Source: an uncultured Faecalibaculum sp.
GTDB lineage: Bacteria; Bacillota_I; Bacilli_A; Erysipelotrichales; Erysipelotrichaceae
Direction of reading: 5' to 3'
Length of the DNA stretch: 64,000 nt
Assembly: GCF_910588395.1 (NCBI RefSeq)
Contig: NZ_CAJUPA010000003.1
Location: 1 to 64,000, forward strand
The number at the start of each line of letters is the position of its first letter. The first letter of the stretch is position 1. Shown here one piece after another: positions 38,706-46,255 of the stretch. The position numbers were made by a program, and so were the translations under genes. Under the pieces are notes generated by a model. It ran no database searches and was not told the DNA's origin. It was given only the letters and a program-made list of their open reading frames with translations.

Positions 38706-39809
38706 TCAAAGCGCAGACCGGAAGGGAATGTTCTGCGGGTGTTCGAAGCAGTCTTCAAATCCCCGACGGTGGTGATAATACAGTTTGTCTTTGTCCATCG
38801 GATATGTGTACTTGCCGCCAACCTGCCAGAAGAACGGATGGAACCTGTACTCATTGCGGTCCTTTTTGAAATCCCACAGCAGTCTGATTTCCTCCAGATC
38901 CGGGGCGAAGTTTGTCCAGACATCCCAGTGAATGGGTACAAGGACTTTGGCATTGAGGGCTTCGGCCATGCGCAGACAGTCCACCGATGTCATCTTGTCC
39001 TGCATGCCCACCGGGTTTTCTCCGAAAGAGGCGAAGGCCACATCCACATCGTGATCTTTTCCGTGTTTGGCGGAATAAATCGAATAATGAGAATCGCCGG
39101 AATGGTAGATATTGCCCCCCGGGGTGCGAATCAGATAATTGACAGCTTTGTCATCCATATCAGTGGGGCAGATCCCTGTCAGCTCCTCGCGGGTTTCATC
39201 GGTTTTGTCCGTGGTCACAAGGCAGGTGCGGTCGAAACTGTCCAGCGCAATGATTTCCAGATCCTTGATCCGGATGGAATCTCCGGGCTTTACGGTGATG
39301 CAGCGTTCGGCAGGAACACCCCATTTCTGCCAGAGCTCCACAGACTTCTTCGGTCCAATGAATGGAACAGGAATCACCTGTCCGTTTTCATCCACGGTGG
39401 TCATGCCGCTGTTGATGACATGGGCAGCCCATTCAGGTGACATATGATCCTGGTGATAGTGGGTAGCCAGAACAGCATCCACGGTTTTGAAGGCAAAGGG
39501 ATCGAACACAAAAGGGATATTCCGCAGATTTGGCTGCATGAGCCGGCCGCCGCACATGTTGGCCATCTGATGTCCCGGTGCCATTTTCCCATTGCCGTGG
39601 GTCCGTTTTCCGTTGCCGGTCCAGAGATCAATGGTGATGTTGGCATTGGCGGGGGTTTTCATCCACATGCCGGTGCAACCCAGCCACCACATGGCCACAT
39701 TTCCTTCCGGGACCTGTTCGTTTTCAATATCTTCCACCAGCCAGGTGCCCCATTCAGGGAATGTGCTGCTGATCCAGCTGTCTCTTGTTGTCTCAGAAAT
39801 TTTGCTCAT
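38706..39809 (-). CDS. ulaG: L-ascorbate-6-phosphate lactonase
   Basis: A metallo-beta-lactamase-fold enzyme that opens ascorbate 6-phosphate to 3-keto-L-gulonate 6-phosphate. The metal motif is THYHQDH, and GGNIYHSGDSHYS supplies further ligands. The 367-residue product is close to the E. coli enzyme in length and in sequence such as NVAMWWLGCTGMWMKTP. AGGAGATATTTT before ATG 39809 sets the start; the upstream open frame to 40322 is not coding. First gene of the minus-strand ula transcript. Confidence 0.94.
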   Translation of the reverse strand: MSKISETTRDSWISSTFPEWGTWLVEDIENEQVPEGNVAMWWLGCTGMWMKTPANANITIDLWTGNGKRTHGNGKMAPGHQMANMCGGRLMQPNLRNIPFVFDPFAFKTVDAVLATHYHQDHMSPEWAAHVINSGMTTVDENGQVIPVPFIGPKKSVELWQKWGVPAERCITVKPGDSIRIKDLEIIALDSFDRTCLVTTDKTDETREELTGICPTDMDDKAVNYLIRTPGGNIYHSGDSHYSIYSAKHGKDHDVDVAFASFGENPVGMQDKMTSVDCLRMAEALNAKVLVPIHWDVWTNFAPDLEEIRLLWDFKKDRNEYRFHPFFWQVGGKYTYPMDKDKLYYHHRRGFEDCFEHPQNIPFRSAL

Positions 39810-39893
39810 AAAATATCTCCTTTTCTGTTCGTTTTCTGGATAGTTTGCTGATTTACGTTCTGCAGTCGAGACAATCTGTTCGAATGCACCTAG

Positions 39894-39922
39894 GTTATAC
39901 CGTGTGCTGTAAGCGGATTCAA
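39894..39922 (-). promoter_or_regulatory. Promoter of ulaG-C-A-B
   Basis: On the minus strand TTGAAT (39917-39922) and TATAAC (39894-39899) are separated by 17 bases. Confidence 0.75.
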
Positions 39923-39940
39923 CACATAAATTTGGAAAAA

Positions 39941-39963
39941 GAACAAAAATATGGGGTTTGTTC
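39941..39963. promoter_or_regulatory. Candidate operator in the divergent ula region
   Basis: GAACAAA (39941-39947) is mirrored by TTTGTTC (39957-39963) around nine bases. It lies just upstream of the ulaG promoter and upstream of the ulaE promoter, so a single repressor could control both directions. The neighbouring DeoR-type protein is the natural candidate. Confidence 0.5.
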
Positions 39964-39992
39964 CGGAATTGAAGCAAAATAAATGTTCGATA

Positions 39993-40021
39993 TTGACCGT
40001 AAAAACTATTCGGATTATGTT
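39993..40021 (+). promoter_or_regulatory. Promoter of ulaE
   Basis: TTGACC (39993-39998) and TATGTT (40016-40021), 17-base spacing, 28 bases before the ulaE start. Confidence 0.7.
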
Positions 40022-40048
40022 TTAGGTGCGAAAGCGAGGAACTATTGA

Positions 40049-40897
40049 TTGAAAGGCTATTCGATTGGACTGTATGAAAAAGCCCTTCCAGCTGAAATGC
40101 CCTGGTGGCAGAAGCTGAGAACTGCAAAGGAAGCAGGGTATGACTATCTGGAAATGAGTATTGACGAGAGCGACAGCCGGCTGGCCCGGCTCGACTGGAA
40201 CGACACGGACATTGACGCTCTTCTGCAGGACTGCGAAAGGGAGAAACTGCCAATCCGTTCCATGTGCCTCTCCGGTCACCGCAAATATCCGATGGGATCG
40301 GCTGCCCGGGCTGAAAAGTCAATGGACATCATGAGAAAGGCCATCTGTCTGGCTGACAGGATGGGAATCCGGATTATTCAGCTGGCCGGATATGATGTAT
40401 ATTACGAAACCGGCAGTGCAGAAACACGGGAGCGGTTTCTGGAGAATCTGAAAAAGGCCGCAGACATGGCGGCCTCCCGGGGAATCATGCTGGGGTTTGA
40501 AACCATGGAGACTCCTTTCATGGATACGGTATGGAAATCCATGTTTTATGTCCAGGCGGTGGACAGCCCCTGGCTCGGCGTGTATCCCGATACAGGAAAT
40601 CTCACCAATGCGGCGCTCCTGTACGGAACAGATGTTCTGGAGGATCTGAAAAGCGGACAGGGTCATCTCTGTGCCCTGCATCTCAAGGAAACCATTCCCG
40701 GTCACTACCGCGAGATTCCCTTCGGGACCGGACATGTGGATTTTGAGGCAATGATCGGATGTGCCTGGGATCTGGGAATCCGGCGGTTTGTGACAGAGCT
40801 GTGGGATACAGGAACAGGAGACTGGAAAGCTGCGGTTGATGAGGCCTGCAGAATGATGACCGGCATTCTTGACCGCAAAGAAGCAGGCACGAAATGA
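40049..40897 (+). CDS. ulaE: L-xylulose-5-phosphate 3-epimerase
   Basis: TIM-barrel epimerase converting L-xylulose 5-phosphate to L-ribulose 5-phosphate in ascorbate breakdown. The sequence follows UlaE closely: GLYEKALPAE, YDYLEMSIDESDSRLARLDW, IRSMCLSGHRKYPMGS, IRIIQLAGYDVYY, and GVYPDTGNL. Metal-binding residues are expected in FETME and the PDTGN and HLKET segments. The start is a TTG, with GCGAGGAA upstream. Length 282 residues is normal. Confidence 0.94.
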   Translation: MKGYSIGLYEKALPAEMPWWQKLRTAKEAGYDYLEMSIDESDSRLARLDWNDTDIDALLQDCEREKLPIRSMCLSGHRKYPMGSAARAEKSMDIMRKAICLADRMGIRIIQLAGYDVYYETGSAETRERFLENLKKAADMAASRGIMLGFETMETPFMDTVWKSMFYVQAVDSPWLGVYPDTGNLTNAALLYGTDVLEDLKSGQGHLCALHLKETIPGHYREIPFGTGHVDFEAMIGCAWDLGIRRFVTELWDTGTGDWKAAVDEACRMMTGILDRKEAGTK

Positions 40898-40932
40898 CTG
40901 CACGGTCCTGAGGATACAGCAGCATAAGGAGA

Positions 40933-41982
40933 ATGACACATGAAAATCAGCAAAAAAAGCTTGGAGAACTGAACAAATGCTATTCCATGGCGGAACTCAT
41001 GGTGGACGGCGAACCCTGTCTGCTGGCAGCAGCGGAAAAACAGGATCCCTGCTATCTGTTTGATGCCGCGGGCAACCGCATCGACACAGTCTGGGATGGA
41101 CCCGGCGGGGTCATGACCATGGCGGCTCTACCCGGGCAGGACAGCCGGTTTCTGGCAACCCGGAAATTCTATTCACCGAATGATGCCGCCGAGGCTTCCA
41201 TTGTTCTGGCGGAAAAAACCGCAGCGGGATGGGATGTGCATCCTGTTACCGATCTGCCGTTTGTGCACCGCTTCGGTCTGCTGGAGCGAAACGGCAGACA
41301 CTGGATCATCGCCTGCGCGCTGAAATCCGGACATGAACACAAAGAGGACTGGTCCAAACCCGGTGCTGTGTATGGTGCCAGGCTTCCGGAAGATCCGAAA
41401 GAGGGGATCAGGTTCCAGACACTGATGACCGGTCTGCTGCGCAACCACGGATACAGTCAGACGGAAGAGGGGCAGGCACTGATTGCGGCGGAAAACGGAA
41501 CGTTCCTGTTCACGCCGCCGGCAGCAGAAGATGAAACCTGGGAGATCAGACAGATATCCGCTGTTCCTTCCAGCGACAGCGTCCTGCTGGATTTTGACGG
41601 AGACGGAAAACCGGAACTGGGCATGATTTCACCATTTCACGGGGCTGCTGTCACAATCTGGCATCTGGACCAGGACGGTCAGTATGTTCCCCAGTGGAAG
41701 CTGCCGCTTCCGGAAGCAGAGACAGAAATGGTTCATGCCACCTGGGCAGGCGTCGTCAACGGCAAACCTTCCTGGATTGTCGGCTGGCGGAAAGGAACCC
41801 GGTCGACCATCATCATCCGCTGGAATCCGGCCAGAGGGACCTATGGCTGGGAAGTGATCGACACAGATGCCGGAGCAGCCAATGCGCTGGTTGTGACAGA
41901 CGAACATGGGCAGCAGAAACTGATCTGCACCAACCGGGAAATCAATGAAATTGCGCAATACGAACTGAAGGAGGAAGACTGA
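40933..41982 (+). CDS. Propeller-like protein of unknown function in the ula locus
   Basis: A 349-residue soluble protein with no signal peptide, composed of repeated beta blades; LLDFDGDGKPELGMISPF is an FG-GAP/VCBS-type calcium loop, and DQDGQYV is similar. I do not recognise a named family. The ATG at 40933 lies only one base from the ribosome site AAGGAG, whereas ATG 40940 is ideally spaced but runs out of frame after ten codons. One more A in the A7 run at 40952-40958 would join them and give MKISKKKLGELNKCY. It is coupled to ulaF (TGATG), so it probably acts in the pathway. Confidence 0.7.
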   Translation: MTHENQQKKLGELNKCYSMAELMVDGEPCLLAAAEKQDPCYLFDAAGNRIDTVWDGPGGVMTMAALPGQDSRFLATRKFYSPNDAAEASIVLAEKTAAGWDVHPVTDLPFVHRFGLLERNGRHWIIACALKSGHEHKEDWSKPGAVYGARLPEDPKEGIRFQTLMTGLLRNHGYSQTEEGQALIAAENGTFLFTPPAAEDETWEIRQISAVPSSDSVLLDFDGDGKPELGMISPFHGAAVTIWHLDQDGQYVPQWKLPLPEAETEMVHATWAGVVNGKPSWIVGWRKGTRSTIIIRWNPARGTYGWEVIDTDAGAANALVVTDEHGQQKLICTNREINEIAQYELKEED

Positions 41983-42689
41983 TGCTGGAACAGCTGAAAC
42001 AGGACGTGTATGAAGCCAATATGGAGCTCCCCAGGCGGGGGCTGGTCACCTATACCTGGGGAAATGTGTCCGGCATTGACCGGGAAAAAGGTCTGTTTGT
42101 GATCAAGCCGTCCGGTGTGGAGTATGATGCACTGAAACCGGAAGATCTGGTTGTGGTGGACCTGGAAGGCAACGTGGTGGAAGGCACTCTGAATCCCTCC
42201 AGCGATACAGAAACCCACAGAATTCTGTACAGGCGCTATCCGGAAATCGGAGCCATCGTTCACACGCATTCTCCCTATGCAGTTGCCTGGGCGCAGGCAC
42301 ATCGGGATATACCGGCATACGGCACCACGCATGCAGACTATTTTCACGGTCCTGTTCCCTGCGCCCGGAATCTGACAACGCAGGAAATCCAGGACGGATA
42401 TGAAGAAAACACCGGACATGTGATTGTGGAAACGCTGACGGAAAGAGGCATTGATCCCATGCATACACCCGCCATCATCTGCGCCAGCCACGGACCTTTT
42501 GCCTGGGGAAAGAACGCGGCGGATTCTGTATACCATGCTGCTGTTCTGGAAGAAGTCGCCAGAATGAGCCTGCTGACAGAACAGGTGAATCCTGAAGCAC
42601 AGCCGGCTCCGGACAATATTCTGGACAAACACTTCATGAGAAAACACGGACCTGACGCCTATTACGGGCAGAAAACAGAATCCCGGTAA
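41982..42689 (+). CDS. ulaF: L-ribulose-5-phosphate 4-epimerase
   Basis: Class II aldolase-fold zinc enzyme that makes D-xylulose 5-phosphate from L-ribulose 5-phosphate. Zinc histidines are in VHTHSPYA and the C-terminal HGPFAWG region; TWGNVSGID and IKPSGVEYD bind substrate phosphate. The start overlaps the upstream stop. It completes the route into the pentose phosphate pathway. Assignment to UlaF rather than AraD is by context. Confidence 0.94.
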   Translation: MLEQLKQDVYEANMELPRRGLVTYTWGNVSGIDREKGLFVIKPSGVEYDALKPEDLVVVDLEGNVVEGTLNPSSDTETHRILYRRYPEIGAIVHTHSPYAVAWAQAHRDIPAYGTTHADYFHGPVPCARNLTTQEIQDGYEENTGHVIVETLTERGIDPMHTPAIICASHGPFAWGKNAADSVYHAAVLEEVARMSLLTEQVNPEAQPAPDNILDKHFMRKHGPDAYYGQKTESR

Positions 42690-42750
42690 GCGGCCTGCTA
42701 CTGGGAAAATCACAGGACTGCAATGGCAGAAAGGAGCGGAATCTGACAGC

Positions 42751-43266
42751 ATGACTTTGCACTTTACCTATACAGCAGGAAATCTGAAGGCGTTTGAGCG
42801 GTTTCTGCTTTCCAAAACGGAACTGTCCGGAAAAAGTAGGTTTGCATGCCTGCTCACCGGAATCGCCGGACTGATCGTCTCCGGCTTCATGCTGTGGCAG
42901 TCAGGACTGCAGCTCATGCCAGTGCTGATCCTGACAGGATCCCTGATTCTTCTGCGGACCGCTCTGCACAGGAACAGTGCCGAACAGGATGCCCGGCGTT
43001 TCAGGACCTGCTATCTGGGCAGAACTGCGCAGGTATCTCTGAACCGGTATGGAATCGAACTGCATCTGGAAAACAGAGCCCAGGGTGCCAGAGTTCCCTG
43101 GAAGAAAATCTATGGTTTGTACAGAGACACCAGAAACTGGTATCTGGCGACCGGATCCCGGGCGTATTTCATCATTCCCCGTTCGTCGCTGAATGAGCAG
43201 GAAGCGGAATCCTTCCAGCGGTTTGTCCGGGAACAGACCCGCCGCCAGTGGATGGAAGCCGCCTGA
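42751..43266 (+). CDS. YcxB-like membrane protein
   Basis: A 171-residue protein with two membrane segments (about residues 32-50 and 54-72) and a C-terminal YcxB-like domain (RVPWKKIYGLYRDTRNWYL followed by AYFIIPRSSLNEQE). The family is widespread and uncharacterised. The ribosome site AAAGGAG is a little far from the ATG. The last two codons and the stop belong to the 110-bp repeat. Confidence 0.75.
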   Translation: MTLHFTYTAGNLKAFERFLLSKTELSGKSRFACLLTGIAGLIVSGFMLWQSGLQLMPVLILTGSLILLRTALHRNSAEQDARRFRTCYLGRTAQVSLNRYGIELHLENRAQGARVPWKKIYGLYRDTRNWYLATGSRAYFIIPRSSLNEQEAESFQRFVREQTRRQWMEAA

Positions 43267-43367
43267 GCTGCTGTCTGCATTGAAAAATCCCCTGCAGGAT
43301 TCAATCCTGACAGGGGATTTTTGCGCTCTGGGCTTTCTGCATGAAAGGCAGGTTCAGACAGCAGGCT
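43258..43367. repeat. 110-bp dispersed repeat, copy B
   Basis: Same element as 35299-35408 with two substitutions (CC to TT near position 23). Again its left end provides GCC GCC TGA to the upstream gene, and its central hairpin is a terminator. Here the right flank is non-coding. Confidence 0.9.
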
Positions 43368-43409
43368 CCAAAGCGCACATCGGGACAAAAAAACCACACT
43401 CAGAGATAT

Positions 43410-43437
43410 TTGTCATTATGATATGACAATATACAAT
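43410..43437 (+). promoter_or_regulatory. Promoter and overlapping palindrome of the methyltransferase operon
   Basis: TTGTCA (43410-43415) and TACAAT (43432-43437) are 16 bases apart. The -35 is one arm of a perfect inverted repeat, TTGTCAT at 43410-43416 and ATGACAA at 43423-43429, so a bound protein would cover the promoter. Confidence 0.7.
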
Positions 43438-43460
43438 AAGAAACAGAAAGGGGGATACAC

Positions 43461-44447
43461 ATGAACCGAACACAAACCTGGATCCGGTCCCGGGATCCGC
43501 TGTTCATTCTCTCGTTTCCCGCCGCCGGCATGCTGGGCATCACCGTGCAGGACATGGTCACGGATGCCGCCAGCCAGGTGGCAGCCATGGAAGAAATCAG
43601 GAACCGCTACCCGCAGCAGACAGCCCTGACCGGTCTGATGGACCTGTCACTGGAAGCCGAAGCCTTTGGCTGTCCCGTCCGCTTTTCCCGGGATGACCTG
43701 CCGGTGGTCATGGAACCTGTGATCCGCAACCCGGAAGATGCCCGGAACCTGCAGATCCCGGCTCCGGACACCCGCCGGCTGGCTGTCACCCTGGAAGCTC
43801 TGCAGACAGTCAGGAAACGAAACCCCGACACACCGCTGCTGGCAGGCTGCATCGGTCCGTTTTCTCTGGCCGGCCGCCTCGCAGACCCTTCTGCCGCGCT
43901 GACCATGCCTGTCACCGATCCCGGCACACTCACTGTGCTGCTGGACAAAGCCGCCACCTTCCTGATCTCCCTGCTGGAGCAGTACCGCAAAGCCGGCTGT
44001 GACGGGGTGATCATGGCCGAACCCATGGGCGGCCTCATGTCACCGGCCATGAACCGGAAATTCGTTCTGCCCTGGCTGCAGAAAATCATCGCGGCGGTAC
44101 AGACCGATGCCTTCGCCGTCGTCCTGCACAACTGCGGTCCCTCCGCCGGAAAATGCTGGAACGTCCTCCGGCAGTCCGGCGCCGCTGCCTATCACTTTGG
44201 CAACGCCGTGGATCTGTCACAGATTCTCGAAACCCATCCGGATGTGCCGGTCTTCGGCAATCTGGATCCGGTGGCGTTTGTCACTGAACCGCCGGAAACC
44301 ATCGCCTCCATGACCGGAGAACTCATCCGCCGCTGTGGAATACACCCCTGCTGGCGGCTGTCCTCCGGCTGTGACATTCCCGCCGCTGCCAGACCCGATT
44401 CCATCCAGGCTGCCTTTGACACCTGGAACCGGACAGCCGGTCAGTGA
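43461..44447 (+). CDS. UroD-fold methyltransferase, MtaA/CmuA type
   Basis: A 328-residue TIM-barrel protein of the uroporphyrinogen-decarboxylase superfamily. In this branch the enzymes move methyl groups to or from corrinoid proteins using a zinc bound by His and Cys; LHNCGPSAG and the C-terminal SSGCDIP are the expected ligand sites. The motifs for porphyrin binding in HemE are absent. GGGGGA precedes the start. It leads an operon with a corrinoid protein, so it probably works as a methylcobamide methyltransferase; the partner substrate is unknown. Confidence 0.85.
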   Translation: MNRTQTWIRSRDPLFILSFPAAGMLGITVQDMVTDAASQVAAMEEIRNRYPQQTALTGLMDLSLEAEAFGCPVRFSRDDLPVVMEPVIRNPEDARNLQIPAPDTRRLAVTLEALQTVRKRNPDTPLLAGCIGPFSLAGRLADPSAALTMPVTDPGTLTVLLDKAATFLISLLEQYRKAGCDGVIMAEPMGGLMSPAMNRKFVLPWLQKIIAAVQTDAFAVVLHNCGPSAGKCWNVLRQSGAAAYHFGNAVDLSQILETHPDVPVFGNLDPVAFVTEPPETIASMTGELIRRCGIHPCWRLSSGCDIPAAARPDSIQAAFDTWNRTAGQ

Positions 44448-44502
44448 CAGAAACCGCAAACTGCTCAATATCAGAAAGACACCAGGAAAGAGAGGTTATG
44501 AA

Positions 44503-45576
44503 ATGAAAATCACGCCCTTTACCCGCCAGGAAATGATCGACTGCATCGAAGGCCGCCCGGTTCGCAGACCGGCCCTGGCCATCGGCACCTGGATCCATCC
44601 GGATCTGCTCAGTGAAGACAAACAGCAGCGGTATGCCAGGCTCATGGAAGAATACCCCTGCGACATGGAAGCCTTCTACATCAAAAAACCGGCTACCTTC
44701 GGACAACCCGGAGACAGATTCTGCTGGTGCGACGTCAAAGACGCCGATCCCCACATCGGCCGGACCAGATCCGTTGGAGTGGATGAAGAAAATGCCATCT
44801 CCTGGGAAATCTACGATCAGATATCCCCGGACATCCCGGACCCCACCGGTGTGGACCTCTTTGAAGGCTGGCCCCCGGAAGACGGCCGCTACCGCATGGC
44901 CTGGCTCTCCTACGGCCCCTGGAGCCGCATCTGGGAATACCGGGGCATGACAAACTCCCTCATGGATCTCTATACAGACCCCGAACGGGTCAGACACATC
45001 AACGACCGCACCATGCGCTGGTTCAGGGAAGTCATTGACCAGGTCGCTGCCGGACACAAGGCAGATGCCATCGGGTTCGGAGACGACCACGGGATGCAGA
45101 AAGGTCCCTTCATGTCCCCGAAGATGTTCCGCAAATTCTACTATCCCTTCTACCGGGAAATCTGCGACTATGCGCATTCAAAAGGACTCCATGTGTGGCT
45201 GCACTGCTGCGGCGATGCCATGACGCTGCTGGATCAGTTCATTGAAGCAGGATTCGATGTGCTGCATCCGATACAGAAGTATGCCATGGATGAAACCAGA
45301 GTCATGGAACAGTACGGCGGACAGATCGCCTTCTGGTCCGGCATGGATCTTCAGCGGATCCTGCCCTTCGGATCTGTGGAAGACGTGAAAGAGGAAGTGC
45401 ATCATCTGGTGGATACCTTCTATCTCCCGCAGAAAACCCGGACCGTGTTCACAGTCTCCAACCGTCTGGAAGACAACGTGCCCATGGAGAACATTGAAGC
45501 TTTTATGAAGGAAGTCCACGCCTATGTTCCCGGCACTGCTGCCGATGCGGCCGGGGATCCGGGCGACAGGGAATAA
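44503..45576 (+). CDS. UroD-like methyltransferase, second copy
   Basis: A 357-residue UroD-superfamily protein of a different branch. LHVWLHCCGDAM is the probable zinc site, followed by GFDVLHPIQKYAMDE and AFWSGMDLQRILPFGS, which are characteristic of uncharacterised corrinoid-linked UroD-like proteins in Clostridia. It lacks the C-terminal cysteine motif of the upstream paralogue. The start is the ATG at 44503 after AAGAGAGGTT. Likely the enzyme that takes a methyl group from the growth substrate; this is inference. Confidence 0.85.
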   Translation: MKITPFTRQEMIDCIEGRPVRRPALAIGTWIHPDLLSEDKQQRYARLMEEYPCDMEAFYIKKPATFGQPGDRFCWCDVKDADPHIGRTRSVGVDEENAISWEIYDQISPDIPDPTGVDLFEGWPPEDGRYRMAWLSYGPWSRIWEYRGMTNSLMDLYTDPERVRHINDRTMRWFREVIDQVAAGHKADAIGFGDDHGMQKGPFMSPKMFRKFYYPFYREICDYAHSKGLHVWLHCCGDAMTLLDQFIEAGFDVLHPIQKYAMDETRVMEQYGGQIAFWSGMDLQRILPFGSVEDVKEEVHHLVDTFYLPQKTRTVFTVSNRLEDNVPMENIEAFMKEVHAYVPGTAADAAGDPGDRE

Positions 45577-45631
45577 AGGCTGCAGCCCGGCCGGCGCCGG
45601 GGCAGAGATCGGAAAGAAAGGAAACCTGAAT

Positions 45632-46255
45632 ATGAACGAACTGGAAAAAATCCGTACGGAGCTGATCGACGGAGAGGAAGACGCGATCCTGGGATATGTG
45701 GACGAGGCCCTGCAGGAGCAGGTGGATCCGGCAGTCATTCTGGAACAGGGGCTGCTGGCGGGGATGAATGACATTGCGGATAAATGGGCGGCAGGAGAGG
45801 CATTCATTCCCGAGGTGCTCATTGGCGCCCGGATCATGAATGCTGCCATGGAACGGCTGGAGCCGCTGATGGTGTCTGAAGACAGGAAAGAGGAATCGCC
45901 GCGGGTGGTGTTTGGCACGGTACAGGGAGATCTGCATGATATCGGGAAAAATCTGTGCATCCTGCTGCTGCGCTCCCAGGGGATCCCGGTTCTGGATCTG
46001 GGCGTGGATGTGACGCCGGAGGCGTTTGTCGAGGCGGTGAAGAGGCATCATCCGGAGTATCTGTGCATGTCGTCGCTGCTGACGACAACGATGGACGGGT
46101 TTGCCAGGACACTGGAGGCGCTGCGCAAGGCCGGCTTGCGGGATACTGTGAAGGTGGCAGTGGGAGGCGCCCCGGTGACGCCGGAGTTTGCGGCTTCCAT
46201 CGGGGCGGACCTGTATACCGCGGATGCGGTGGAGCTGTCACGGGTTCTGGGATGA
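45632..46255 (+). CDS. Corrinoid (B12-binding) methyl-carrier protein
   Basis: A 207-residue carrier with the two-domain layout of MtaC/MtbC: an N-terminal four-helix cap (residues 1-85, ending near ARIMNAAMERLEPLM) and a Rossmann B12 domain with GDLHDIGKN, where His102 would be the lower axial cobalt ligand. MSSLLTTTM and VGGAPVT complete the corrinoid site. GAAAGGAAAC is the ribosome site. It shuttles methyl groups between the methyltransferases encoded beside it. Confidence 0.95.
   Translation: MNELEKIRTELIDGEEDAILGYVDEALQEQVDPAVILEQGLLAGMNDIADKWAAGEAFIPEVLIGARIMNAAMERLEPLMVSEDRKEESPRVVFGTVQGDLHDIGKNLCILLLRSQGIPVLDLGVDVTPEAFVEAVKRHHPEYLCMSSLLTTTMDGFARTLEALRKAGLRDTVKVAVGGAPVTPEFAASIGADLYTADAVELSRVLG

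Noticed and set aside
40933..41982. Missing UlaD decarboxylase
   Set aside because: The protein is beta-blade-like and lacks the OMP-decarboxylase-type barrel motifs of UlaD.
35299..43367. Composite transposon bounded by the two 110-bp repeats
   Set aside because: No transposase or target duplication is seen, and the copies lie in the same orientation around a coherent metabolic locus.
43268..43460. Cobalamin riboswitch upstream of the methyltransferase operon
   Set aside because: The space before the first gene is filled by the repeat and promoter; no B12-box-like sequence was seen.
44503..45576. Heme biosynthetic uroporphyrinogen decarboxylase (HemE)
   Set aside because: Zinc-type HCCGD site and the corrinoid operon context point to a methyltransferase; no other heme genes are nearby.
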